Part shown: one piece after another, positions 23,918 through 35,101 of the stretch
How positions within the stretch are numbered: position 1 is the first letter of the stretch
Layout of the letters: each line of letters begins with the position of its first letter
DNA from: Galeopsis tetrahit
Lineage: Eukaryota; Streptophyta; Magnoliopsida; Lamiales; Lamiaceae
Assembly: GCA_963675135.1 (NCBI GenBank)
Contig: OY776123.1
Location: forward strand, 16,895,840 to 16,959,839
DNA: 64,000 nt
Direction: 5' to 3'
Notes under the pieces: model-generated
The model's input: the letters and a program-made list of their open reading frames with translations, nothing else
Told to the model about the DNA's origin: nothing
Databases searched by the model: none
Translations under genes and position numbers: made by a program

Positions 23918-24645
23918 TGTTGTACGCACTTTTATCGGGTTGACTCGGTTGTGGACTGTTTTTGGTACGATACAAACATGTATTAATGATCGGGGGTTTA
24001 TTACGTGTTTAATGGAGTGTTTATGATGATCTTATGAAGAACAAAGCAAGAAAGATCAAGAACAGTGGTGTAGCTTCTTGGAGAAGCTAAAAGCTTGAGA
24101 GCTTTGGGAGTATTTATTGCTTTAGGTTGGGGAGATTGGGTGAAAAATGAAACTTGTCTTCAAATCAGCCCCTTTTAGGCATTATATAGTGGTTTCCAGG
24201 GGCTGCCCGTCCTTTACACGTGGCACGCCCTCACTGGACCTTACTTCTGCCCGAAAAGATGATTTGATGGCGCATTTAATGCTAAACCGCCTTTGGTGCT
24301 CGTCCTCGCCGATATGCCGAGGAGATGAGCTATGGTGGTCGCCGGAGGACCATGTCGAGGAGTGTGGTCGCCACGCTCCATGCTGTCTCCCAAGGCTTCA
24401 ACACTTAGATTTTCTAACTATGAATAGACCTGTGCTCGCCACACATTTGGGCGAGCAGCTAACTAAACCATGTGCTCGCCAACATCTTTGGGCGAGCACT
24501 TAAATATATTAAATACATCTATATTATTACATTTCCTTGGTCTTGTTGACTAGTCGTCGCAAGACTTTGTTGACCGGTCCTCGCCACGTAAACTGGTGAC
24601 TAGGATTGACTTGTCAAAGATTGACTTCTTTGACTAGGTATAACA
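23918..24645 (-). repeat. LTR, left copy (3' LTR of the minus-strand gypsy element)
   Basis: 728 bp with TG...CA-type ends, matching 35102-35829. It contains GCTCGCC and GGCGAGC inverted motifs near 24453-24500 (for example tgtgctcgcc with gggcgagca). A minus-strand TATA-like box appears at 24181-24190 as its complement 'attatatagt'. The 118-codon plus frame inside has no recognised domain and is probably chance. Confidence 0.95.
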
Positions 24646-24662
24646 TTTGCCCCCTGGTCGCC
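24646..24662 (-). other. polypurine tract of the gypsy element
   Basis: The complement reads GCGACCAGGGGGCAAA directly before the 3' LTR on the minus strand. It is the expected position and composition for plus-strand primer formation. Confidence 0.7.
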
Positions 24663-25020
24663 TTTCTTCGTATTTGTAGAATGGTAAGGCGAGCAGTATG
24701 GTCGTCTTTTTAGATGGTGATAATTGCCCTCGACAACACAATCAAATTTGAGATCTTGATGACGTAAATTGGAGGCGGTCGCCTCGTCTCCAGCGCCGAG
24801 CACGATAATCGAAGCAACTTTTAATAATGACGGATGTGACTTGTGTCAGGCGCGTGGGCGGCGCAATGAATTTGAATTTGGCGCGTGGGGCGCGTGCCGA
24901 CCTCAAAGGTCGCGCGTGGGGTCCACTCGCCGAGCTCATTTTTGGAAATGACCCAAAATTTTTGGGGAATTTGCGTTTTTGACCCCGTTTTTTGCTAAAT
25001 GGTCCCTGCATATGTTTGCC

Positions 25021-25028
25021 TATAAATA
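25021..25028 (+). promoter_or_regulatory. TATA-like box for the antisense gene
   Basis: TATAAATA lies 183 bp before the antisense ATG (25211), in plus orientation. A possible 5' UTR intron (AACAAG then GTAAAT at about 25151, ending near the 'ttcttaag' before 25211) lies in between. This is promoter-like by composition only. Confidence 0.45.
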
Positions 25029-25210
25029 TGGCTTCCCTCTTCTTCAAAACACTTTTTACCTCTTGCCATTTTCGAATCTCTTCAAGCTTCTCTCTCAAGT
25101 TTCTCTTCAAGTTTTCCGGCGAGTTTGTGGTGGTTCTCGATCGATAAACAAGGTAAATAACTCACATTTTCTTCTTTAAAACTTCTTTCTCCCCCATTTC
25201 TTAAGAAAAA

Positions 25211-28066
25211 ATGGATTTTGGCGGATTTGGTGGTGGTTCCGACGGTGGTCCGCCGCCGTTGGTGGGTGGTTCTGAAAATTCCGACGATGGAGGTCGTCTA
25301 GCTTTAGCTTTATTGGAGAGGGCCTCCTCCTCGGATTCTAGGATTCACTCCCCCGACCCTATAAGTGTTGGACCTCGAAATTTGGGAAAAGCAGTGGTCG
25401 TCGATGTCGACGATATCAGCGAATCTGACAGGGAAGATGTCGGCAATGATGCCGAGGAAGATGATGTCGAGGAGCTTGGCAGCGAGACTGACTCGGATCT
25501 GCGCGACCAAGGTTTGGATCGTGGAGTGGGCGAACAGATAGAATCTGCCTAGGTCGAGGAGACCTTGACAAGAAGTCTCCGCGAGGATTTTGAGGAGGTC
25601 GTCCAATATGCCGAAAGCATAAAGGACATTTTGAGTGGTAGGGAGAATTTGGATGGCGACGAGCTCGCGAGGGAGTCCTATTACAAATATTCCTGCGAAT
25701 ACCCCCCTCGGGAGGCTCCTCGCCCGTATCGAGTAGCTTTCCAAACCGAATATGACGCAAGTACGTATGTGAGCAAGGTCTCCTCGGCACAGCTGGAAAA
25801 TTCTAGGAAGAGATATCAAGTGCCGGCCGATGTGTGTTTCTTTATACCTCGCCCAGATGAGAGGGCCGACCAGCCGCCAGAAGGGATGGTCGCCGTCAAC
25901 ATCGGCATGATGGAGGCAGGGCTAAGGTTCCCCCTGCACCCCAGTATTTCCAACTTTTTGCACTTTTTGAATGTAGCCCCTTCTCAAATTTTGCCGAACG
26001 GTTGGTCCAACCTGATCGGCATTCTTACCCTGTTCGGCCAAGTGGCGGCCGAGAATGGATGTCGAAACACATGGCTCAGCCCGAAAGAGATTAACTATCT
26101 CCTTCAGGCGGCCGAGGCCGGAAACCAGGTGGGCCATGGATACTACTATGTTAGGGGCCGAGATAACTTCAAGTTGATTGAAGGGGTTCCTAACAAGATT
26201 AGGGATTGGAAAACCAACTGGTGGTGGGTAGCCGGGGACTGGAAAAGTCCGGTGAGGCCGGATGGCTCCTCGGATCGCATTCCCATTCCCACTGAATATC
26301 GAAGAATTCGTGGTAAGTTATTTTTATTTCTGCTCGCTCTTTCTATACTGACTAACTCCTCGATTTTGTAGGTGAAACTGCTCGCAAGAAGACTGCCGAG
26401 CACCGTCTCACTCCTCTATTCCAATACCACGTTTGCTGCGTTCTCAATCGTCGCTACCTGGAGAGGTCCTGTCGCTTCTTGAACAGGGAGTGTGAACGTG
26501 AGCGAGCAGGTCTCAGAGTACCTCCTCACCACTTTACTCGAGAGTTCCCTCCAGGTATTAACATGTTTTCAAGATTTTTGTGAATTTGCCAAGTTTTGAG
26601 AAAATATTAACTCTTTGCTTTTCTTTCTCAGTAGTGGTTCCTCAGAGGGTTGTCACCTACCTTCCCCCAACTGTTGAAGTAGATCGCATTCTATCCAGCA
26701 GGATGATGCAAAAAGCAAGGATGCTCCGGGAGCGCAAGGTAGTTGATGCCACGGGCAAGAAAAGAAAGGGGGCGGAGGCCTCAGGGGCTCCACCAAAAAG
26801 GGTTGCCCGGACAGGTCGAGGGGGTACTTCTCGCCCGATTGCTACCGAGCAGAGGGTCGAAAGAGCTGGCGAACAGAGGATCTCGCCGAGGAGATCTCCT
26901 CCGCCGAGGGGTAACTCGCCTCCCCCTGCACCGGTCGTATCCCCCCCTCCCCGAACTGCTCGGTCGCGAGAGACTGCGACGAGTACGTCCGCCGGGGAGA
27001 GGGCTCAAGGAGATAACACACTGCTCGGTTGGGATGCCGCAAAAGTTGCCAGGTAAGCTTTTTATCAATAGATTTATAGAATATTTCAAGTATCTTTTTC
27101 TAAATTTCTTTCTTTATTAGGGTTGCCGCGAGCTCGGTCATTGAGCCTTACAACGACAACCTCCTCGGCTTTTACCGGTCGCGGGAGGTGGCCAATCTAG
27201 AGGCTCTGGATCCGCTCGCCCAGAGGGTCATGAAGTGTTTGCCCAAATCGCTGACGACCACTCTGGTCGACGAGGTGCATAACCAGAGCTCGCTAGAGAA
27301 TGCTCGCCTAGCCGCCATCGACATGGCTCGTGCCTCATACACGCTCGAGAGGCTTTCCGTCCAGATCGCCGAGAGCCGCAAGGTCAGCGAGGAGAGGAGT
27401 GCGAGGCTCGCCCAGATGGCCAAGGCAAAAGCCGCAGTTGAGAGGGACTTGGGGGTTGCTTCCGAGAAGGTGGTCGACCTTGAGGCAAAGTTGGCCGATT
27501 CTGAGGCCCAACTTGAGACGATTCGAAAGAAGGATCAGGAAGATCTTCAAGAGGTCGAACGTCTCCGTGCTCGCCTCAGGGCTGCCGAGGACGAGCTCAA
27601 AATGAAATCAGCCGAGGTACTCTCTCTTAATAATAAAACTGCTGCGGATGAAGAAGAGTTGGCTACTCTTCGTCAAGAGCTGGTCGCCATGACTGAAGAG
27701 CGAGATGAGACCAATGAGCTCGCTGGGGGCGTGGCCATGTTATCGGTGGCGCTCACTGCCCACGGGCTCATTTATCGATTGTTGGATGTTCATCCGGAAG
27801 TGGATGTGATTCTGCTTGGCGAGCTCTTGGACGACCTCCTTATGAGGGAGAATCCTCAGCCGGGCACCGAGCTCCCCTTGCTTCCATTGGTGCGAATGGG
27901 ACTCCAGTTCCCTCGACTTATGGGAGTTCCGGTGGTGTTCGTGGATCCTCCTGAAGACTCCCCGCCCCAACAACAGAGTGCTCCTACTGACGAGGAGGTT
28001 GTGATCGAAGAGGGGGTAACTGGCGAGCAAGATGCTCCTGCCGAGGAGAATGCTCTGGCAGCTTAG
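25211..28066 (+). CDS. antisense retrotransposon gene: PF04195-like domain plus coiled coil, one in-frame stop
   Basis: Four exons, 25211-26312, 26372-26554, 26632-27052 and 27121-28066, join in phase to 884 codons; all introns are GT-AG. The N-terminus is acidic and glycine-rich. A block with RFPLHPSISNFLHFLNVAPS and NGWSNLIGILTLF resembles the 'putative gypsy type transposon' domain (PF04195). Next come a basic, Pro/Arg-rich linker (RKRKGAEASG area) and a long coiled coil in exon 4 (repeated LE/AE/RL heptads, about 27350-27720). TAG at 25550-25552 is an in-frame stop after codon 113, with the frame continuing. Tat elements are known to carry such antisense ORFs; their role is unknown. The gene has its own promoter-like box and a 'taatgaata' stretch after its stop near 28149. 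Confidence 0.75.
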
Positions 28067-28295
28067 TTTACTTTGTTTTATTTTGTTTTTCTTAGTACTG
28101 TTCGGCCATTAAGGCCTCTTTTGTAATTCCAGCCTTTCAAGGCTTTTTAATGAATAGAACTCCTTTGCTTATGATGTGTGTGCTTATTTTCTTTATATTG
28201 AGTGATCGTCCTCGTCATTGCTTCTCGATTTATGTTATGATACTTCTTTTTGATTTGCTTTTGTTCATATGCTTGTTTTTCCTTGCGAGTATTTT

Positions 28296-28635
28296 TTAAG
28301 AAAAAGTGCTCGTCTACTCTTGCGAGCACCTTTAAGAAAGGGTGCTCGTCTTTCCTTTGCGAGCATCTAAGAAAGAGTGCTCGTCTTTCCTTTGTGAGCA
28401 TCTAAAAAAGAGTGCTCGTCTTTCCTTTGCGAGCATCTAAGAAAGAGTGCTCGTCTTTCCTTTGCGAGCATCTAAGAAAGAGTGCTCGTCTTTCCTTTGC
28501 GAGCATCTAAGAAAGAGTGCTCGTCTTTTAGAGTTAACCATTCGTCGGTTGAACTCTTTGTTTGGAAAGGTAGTGATCGTCGTCGCCACTACCTTGCGAG
28601 CATCGTTAAGAAAGAGTGCTCGTCTTTGTTTCCTA
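28296..28635. repeat. tandem array of 35-bp hairpin units in the gypsy element
   Basis: About six good 35-bp units run from 28325 to 28530, with diverged units on both sides. Each contains TGCTCG, a short pyrimidine-rich loop (tctttcctttg), then CGAGCA, so each can fold as a hairpin; between hairpins is 'tctaagaaagag'. One unit has TGTGAGCA, breaking an arm. The array lies between the antisense gene's end (28066) and the pol stop (28750), thus in the element's 3' untranslated zone. Tat-lineage 3' UTRs are known sources of tandem repeats. Confidence 0.9.
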
Positions 28636-28749
28636 GATGGCTACGCAGAGCCTTGTCTAAAAATATCTAAACTTTGATGGAAATTTAAAACGTTACTTGT
28701 ATTGAAATGATGACTACACAAATTATACAAATATAAAGAAATTAAACAC

Positions 28750-31700
28750 TTACTGGTAATACTTCTTCAGCTTGACCGCATTCCACGGGTACTTGCTTGG
28801 CTTGCCCTCGAGATCTTCTAGCTCGTATGATCCGTTCAAGAGTGTGCGCGTGATTCGATACGGACCCTCCCAAGTCGGGCCAAGTATGCCAATGGACTGC
28901 TCCGTCGCCCTCCGAAGTACGAGCTGGCCGATAGTGAATTGGCGAGCACGTACTTTGGTGTTGTAGTAGCGTTCTGACCTTTGCTTGTAGACCATGTTCT
29001 TCTCGTCCGCTGTTAGCCTTCGCTCTTCTAGGAAGTCCAAGTCGGAGAGCTGTGCATTGTTATTCAACTGCTCGTCGTAATTTGCTACTCGAAAAGTGGG
29101 GACCTGCCCCTCTGCTGGTATGACAGCTTCGGTTCCGAACGCGAGCGCGAACGGAGTTTCACCAGTAGAATTCCTCGTGGTCGTCCGATATGCCCACAGA
29201 ACCATGTGCAGCTCGTCCGCCCATTTGCCCTTCAATCCATCTAGCTTAGCTTTCAAGGTGTGCTTGATGATTTTGTTGATCGCCTCTACTTGACCATTTG
29301 ATTGCGGATGATAGGGTGTTGAAAAAAGTTTCTTGATGTTCCATTCTGAGCAGAAATCCAGCATGTCTTGACTCGTGAACTGACGTCCGTTGTCGGTCAC
29401 TATCGCTCGTGGTAGGCCGAACCTGCAAATTATGTTCTTCCAAATGAAGCTTGTCATCTGGGCCGTTGTGATGGTCTTCAGTGCCTTTGCTTCTGTCCAT
29501 TTGGTGAAGTAATCGACTGCTACGACTACGAAAGTTACCCCCCCGACGCCAGGCGGGAAAGGTCCGATGATGTCGATGCCCCACTTCGCGAAGGGCCAAG
29601 AGCTGTAGACGGAGATGAGCTCGTCTGGAGGTGAGTGAATAGCGGGTGCAAAAGCTTGACATCTCTTGCATGCTTGGGCGTAATGAATCGCATCCTTCTT
29701 CAGTGTTGGCCAAAAGTAGCCTTGCCTCATGATCTTTAAAGCGAGCGCTTGCCCCCCTGTGTGATTTCCACATGATCCATCGTGGATTTCATGCATGACG
29801 ATCTTCGCTTCGTCCTCCCCGAGGCATTTCAATAAAGGCATTGAAAAACCCCGTTTGTACAGCTGGTCGCCAATAATAGTGTACCTTGCGGACCTGAGCT
29901 GCAGTCTTGTTGCTTTGACTTTATCTGCCGGGAGCTCGCCGGTCTTGATGTACCTGCTGATCGGCGACCTCCAGTCCTCGTCGCTGGCTGCGTCTACCTG
30001 CAAAATCTGACCTCTGTTCACCGATGGGGAAGAAATTTTAGTGATGGTCGCTTCTGAAAATATTGCATCCCCCTCTGAAGTGGCCAGCCGAGCTAACGCA
30101 TCTGCTTACGTATTCTCCTCCCTAGGGATTTGCTCGATGTGGAATTGATCAAATTGCTCGAGTAATCCTTTCACCAGCTCTTGATACTTTATCATTTGAT
30201 CGCCGCGAGCCTCGTACTCGCCCGTTATTTGATATACAACCAGCTGAGAGTCAGAAAAAATTTTCAGTTTTCTGGCGCCCACGGCCATAGCCATCTTGAT
30301 TCCTGCGACCAGAGCCTCGTACTCTGCTTCGTTGTTGGTCGCTCGATACTCGAACTCGATCGCCGAAGCAAACGTCTGTCTGGTTGGGCTGGTGAGGACT
30401 ATTCCTGCCCCTGCTTTGGTGCTCGTCGACGAGCCATCGACGAACAGTGACCAAGGAAGCTCGATTCCCTCGGCCAATTTCTCTGGGAAAGTGAGCTCTA
30501 CAATGAATTCCGCCAGCACTTGTCCCTTGATTGCCGTTCTAGGTGCGTAGGTGAGTCCAAATTGCCCGATTTCCACCGACCATTTCAACAGTCTTCCAGT
30601 GGTATCCGGACGATGCAGTGCTCGCCGAAGAGGAAAGGTTGTGAGGACGACCACCTCGTGGTCGAACAGATATTGTCTTAACTTCCTGACGCTCATGACC
30701 AGTGCGTATGCCAATTTTTCCATAGGAGTGTATCTCAACTCCGCATCTCTCAGTGTTTGACTTACGTAGTAGATAGGCAGATGTGTGCTCCCCTCAGCTC
30801 GGACGAGCACTGAACTGATCGCGCAGTCAGTGGCCGCCAAGTATAGATATAAAATTTCGCCGGGGACTGGCTTAGATAGGACCTTCGGATCCGAAAGGTA
30901 TTCTTTTAGCTTTCCGAAAGCTTTTTCGCATTCATCGGTCCATTCGAACCTCCCTTTTTTCAGAGCATCGAAAAAAGGTTTGCAACGATCGCCCGTTCGT
31001 GCAATAAATCTGTTCAGCGATGCAAGGCACCCTGTCAACCTCTGTACTTCTTTCACATTCCTTGGGCTTTGCATGTTAATGACTGCTTGAATTTTACTCG
31101 GATTCGCCTCGATGCCCCGCTGGCTAACCAAGTGCCCCAGAAATTTTCCTGAGCTAACACCAAAACTGCATTTTTTCGGATTTAACTTCATGTTGTATTC
31201 CTTCAGTATATCGAATGTCATGGCGAGGTGGTGTAGGTGATCTTCTTTCCGCAAGCTTTTGACAACGATGTCGTCGATATAGACCTCCACCATCTCGCCG
31301 ATGTGTTTTTCAAACATCTTGTTTACCAGTCTTTGGTATGTTGCCCCCGCGTTTTTCAAACCGAAAGGCATTCTCTTCCAGCTGTACATTTCGGTGGCCG
31401 TCATGAAGGCCGTATGCCGCTGGTCGTAGGGATGCATCGCGATCTGATGGTAGCCTGCGAAAGCATCCATGAAAGTTAACATCTCGTGCCCCGCTGTATT
31501 GTCTACTAGGTGATCAATGTGGGGCATCGGAAAGTGATCTTTGGGACAGGCGTCGTTTAGATCTGTGAAGTCTATACATAATCTCCACGACCCGGTCGCC
31601 TTTTTGACGAGCACTGGATTGGCCAGCCACTCGGGGTCAGTTCCAGTTTTCTCGATTAATTTATTGTCGATCAATTTCTTGACTTCGACTGCCAAAGCCG

Positions 31701-34700
31701 CATATTTATCAGGCCCAAATTTCCTTCGTTTTTGGGTGATAGGTCTCCTTGCTGGATCAATATTCAATCTGTGGCAGGCATGATTTGTTGGAATGCCCAC
31801 CATATCCTCGTGCGACCAGGCGAATGCTCCGATGTTCTCTTTCAAAAACGCGATCATGTCCGACCGCAAATTTTCTGGTAAATTCGAACCAATGAATACT
31901 TCGAGTTCCGGACGAGCTTCGTTTAAATGGATGGTTTCGAGGTCCTCCGCTGAAGTTGCCCGCTCTTTAGGCTCCTTCCAACGAGGGTCCTCGATTCCGA
32001 ACTCTGGCTCAAAACCTAGCCTGGGCTCCAGATCTGGAATGTTTTCTGGCAACTGGTCGCCCGAGACTGTCTGCTCGGCGATATCCATTGGGGTGTGGTC
32101 GTCCACTTCCATGGAGGCGTGCTCGTTCGCCTCCACTTGGTGGTCGTCGAAACTACGACTACACTCCCCAATTTCAATCTTTCGGTACTTGCTAGGAAGA
32201 CCCTCCAAGTAGTTCACTTTTTCGGTTTGTGTTTGACACTCAATATACTGGCCAATCATAGTAGATTCCTTTGAATGACGCTTTGCAAAACGGACGAGAC
32301 ACTCCCTCGCCCGCATCTGATCGCCTTTAACGGTTATAACTCCCGTCGGGGCTGGAAACTTAACACAGTAATAAAAAGTAGAGACGGCCGCCTTGAACTC
32401 GTTGAAGAAAGGACGGCCGAGGAAAGCATTGTAGGAAGATGGCATGTCGATGATCATAAAGTCGAGCTGCCGAGTGTGACGAATTGTTGGCTCTTTCGAC
32501 GATGCCAGCTCCAGGGATAGTCTGATTTTCCCCATGGGATGACTTTGCGTATCCCCAAAACCTACGATTATATCATCGCAAGGCTCGATATAATCCGCAT
32601 ATCCACCAAGAGCATCCAGGGTATGCTTGAAGAGGATGTTGGTGTATGCCCCAGTGTCGACCATCAAACGATGGACGTTGGTTCCCATAATTTTGCCCGA
32701 AATGACCAGAGCGTCATTATTCGGGTGCACTACGCCATTCAGGTCGTCGTCCGAGAAAAGGATCTGGTGAGAAGGAGGCTTCTCGGCAGTCGGAGCGACG
32801 CACACCTGGTGCACATTGTTCAGTGCTCGCTGCTCGCTCTGAGCACGGCGAACAGACAGTTCTTTCCCGGATTGGGTTCCTCCCAACGGGCCTTCGATCA
32901 CCATGCAGGCTCCTCCCACATTATCGATGTCACCACCAGGGTTGTTTGGCATGGGAGGAGTTAGCTTGGGACGGTTCAGATGTTGGCGCAGGTCGTCGCC
33001 CTCGTCGCGACGTTTCTTTCCCCTGTTGTCGCCATTGCCAGGAGCCTTGATGAACTGGGCGAGCTTGCCCTCATTGTACAGCTTAAATAGATTTCTCACC
33101 AAGTCCCTGCAGCCGTTGGTGTGGTGGCCAATAGAGTTGTGGTAGTCACAGAATTTGCTACCATCCAGATTCTCATCATTCGTATGCATAGGCTTGGCAT
33201 GGGGGAGCAGATTCTTTCCCCTGACTGCATTGAAAATGCCCCTGGGATCAAGAGAGAGAGATTCTCTAAACTGGATGATCTCAGGAGACTCCTCGAAAGG
33301 CCTGAAGTTAGCTGGGCGAGCACTTCCAGCTTGAGTGGTCGCCTTCTTGGGCTGGGACGACTCCCCAGTGTTAGTATTTTTCTTTGGCCAGTTTGTCTTT
33401 TTGGACGCCTCCGGCTGCTCGTTAGCCTTGGCAGCGTCCATTATCTCTTCCATTTGGATAAAATTCCCAGCCCTCGTGCGGAAATCCGCATAAGAACTGG
33501 GGAAAGTAAGATGGATAGATTCCCACAGCTTGGTACCTATCCTGAGACCGGAAACAGCTGAGATCAGCTTCGTCTCATCGTTCACGGCCTCCCCATCGAT
33601 CACCAGCCTATCGAAGCGCTCGATGAAGTCTTTTCCTGATTCAGTCAGGGATTGGCGAACGTTCGCCAAACGTTGCTTCGAGGCTGGGCGAGCAGCTATG
33701 GACCCGTAGTAGGTCAGAAATTGTTGTCCCAGCTCAAGGAATGAGGTGACAGATCCGGGACTCAAAGTTGTGTACCATCGATGAGCCCGGTCTCCTAAAG
33801 TTAGGGAGAAGTTCCTGCATTGAGTGGCGTCCGTTGCCCCGATTGAGGCCATATAGTTGGAGTATTTGGACAAGTGTACTCTGGGGTCGGATGCGCCATC
33901 GTATGCCGGCATGGAAGGCATTTGTATCTTTCTCTGAATGGGGGCAGTAAGAATTGCCACACTTAGTGGAGGTGTGGGCAGAGTGATTGGTGGAGTGGTC
34001 CCTTGCTTCGAGGCGACCACCTCTGCTCGCAGGGCCTCCATCTCCTGCTTCATCAGATTTTGAGTTGCGAGGAACTGGGCGATTTGCCCCTCCTCGGCGG
34101 TCTGTGGCTTGGGGACGACGTTCTCGTCACGTCGACTCCCTTGGGATGCTGCTGGGCGGTCATCATGACGTGATCGCCTGGGAGAGTGCCTGTCAGAATG
34201 GTGGCTGCGATAACTCTTCGCCGGAGCTCGCGAACCTTTCCCTGGTCCCACTCGATCAAGAGCTGAGACTCGGTCACCCTGATCTCTCTTATCAGCGTGA
34301 TCTCGGTGGTGGTCGGCTTTAACTGGTCGGCCATCCACATTGAAGGGCACTCGGCGAGGAGCCCTCCGATCTCTATCGTCCATCCGGTTGAAAACCGAAT
34401 TTCTGTGATGCGAGTCTCCCGTGTGGCTATTGTGGGAGTGCTCGTCAGCTTTGCCCTTGCCTTTGTCCTGGGGGCGAACAGGGTGTGAATGATAGGAGCG
34501 GTCGTCGTCCTCATTCCCCTTGGCCTTGCGAGCTCTGTCGAAAGCCTGATCTTTGGCTTTCTCAAGCTCTTCATTCTGCCTTTTCTTCTCCGTGAGATAC
34601 TCACAGAGATCTTTCAAATGTTGGGGATCATTCAGAATGTCCCCCATATTCACGTTTGCAAACGGATTCACCGCCGGCGCCGGAGGGCACTCGTTCCCTC

Positions 34701-34740
34701 CGGGTGGTATGATTCCGTCACGTGGAGTATGATGAGACAT
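28750..34740 (-). CDS. gypsy gag-pol polyprotein frame with one in-frame stop
   Basis: On the minus strand one frame runs from ATG 34740 to TAA 28750, broken only by TAA at 30106-30108. Order from the N-terminus: a charged linker; Retrotrans_gag-like region (about 270-430); a zinc-knuckle-like CDYHNSIGHHTNGC (about 535); aspartic protease with MVDTGA (about 693); reverse transcriptase with YIDDIVVKS (about 1150); first RNase H; second, archaeal-type RNase H with FVDGSS (about 1433); then, beyond the stop, integrase with an HHCC zinc finger, catalytic D,D,E surroundings (WGIDIIGPFP, VTDNGRQF) and a C-terminal domain. Dual RNase H supports the Tat lineage. Without readthrough or recoding, integrase would not be made from this copy. 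Confidence 0.9.
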
Positions 34741-35080
34741 CGTTTAAAGAGTGTCTTCTGGAGATTATTACAAGGATAAGACTGTTCTTAAGCGCTCGAT
34801 GCTTAAAAACGAAAGATTAAAAGTTCTTACGCAGAAGAACGTGCTATTACAAGTACTTACAAGCAAAGTAATAACAACTAAAGCTTAAAAACAAGATTAC
34901 ACGGAGATCAAACTCCAAAATATGTCTCGAATATTGCAAATATTCCAGAACACGAAGAACAACGGAAATACGTAAATAAGCGTTAAATGGTGGAAATACC
35001 GATTAAAACCTGAAAAACGGAGTTTGCTAACCGATCGCTCGATGATCGGACGAAACTGATGTGAAGAACACGTAAAAAGA

Positions 35081-35100
35081 TCCCCTCCTTCTAGCGCCAA
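35081..35100 (-). other. primer-binding site of the gypsy element
   Basis: The complement reads TTGGCGCTAGAAGGAGGGG, two bases inside the 5' LTR (right copy) on the minus strand. TGGCGC-type sites are common in plant gypsy elements. The priming tRNA was not determined. Confidence 0.75.
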
Positions 35101-35101
35101 A

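Noticed and set aside
24147..24503. 118-codon plus-strand frame, present again at 35331-35687
   Set aside because: Identical only because it lies in both LTRs; no domain, and it spans regulatory LTR sequence.
26743..27120. Arg-rich frame overlapping the antisense gene
   Set aside because: Out-of-frame shadow of exon 3 and the following intron.
28296..28635. Regular repeats resembling a CRISPR array
   Set aside because: The repeats are contiguous without unique spacers and lie in a eukaryotic retrotransposon; this is a tandem array.
30181..34779. Many 60-146 codon plus-strand frames across the gag-pol region
   Set aside because: They are antisense shadows of the long minus-strand polyprotein frame and have no domains of their own.
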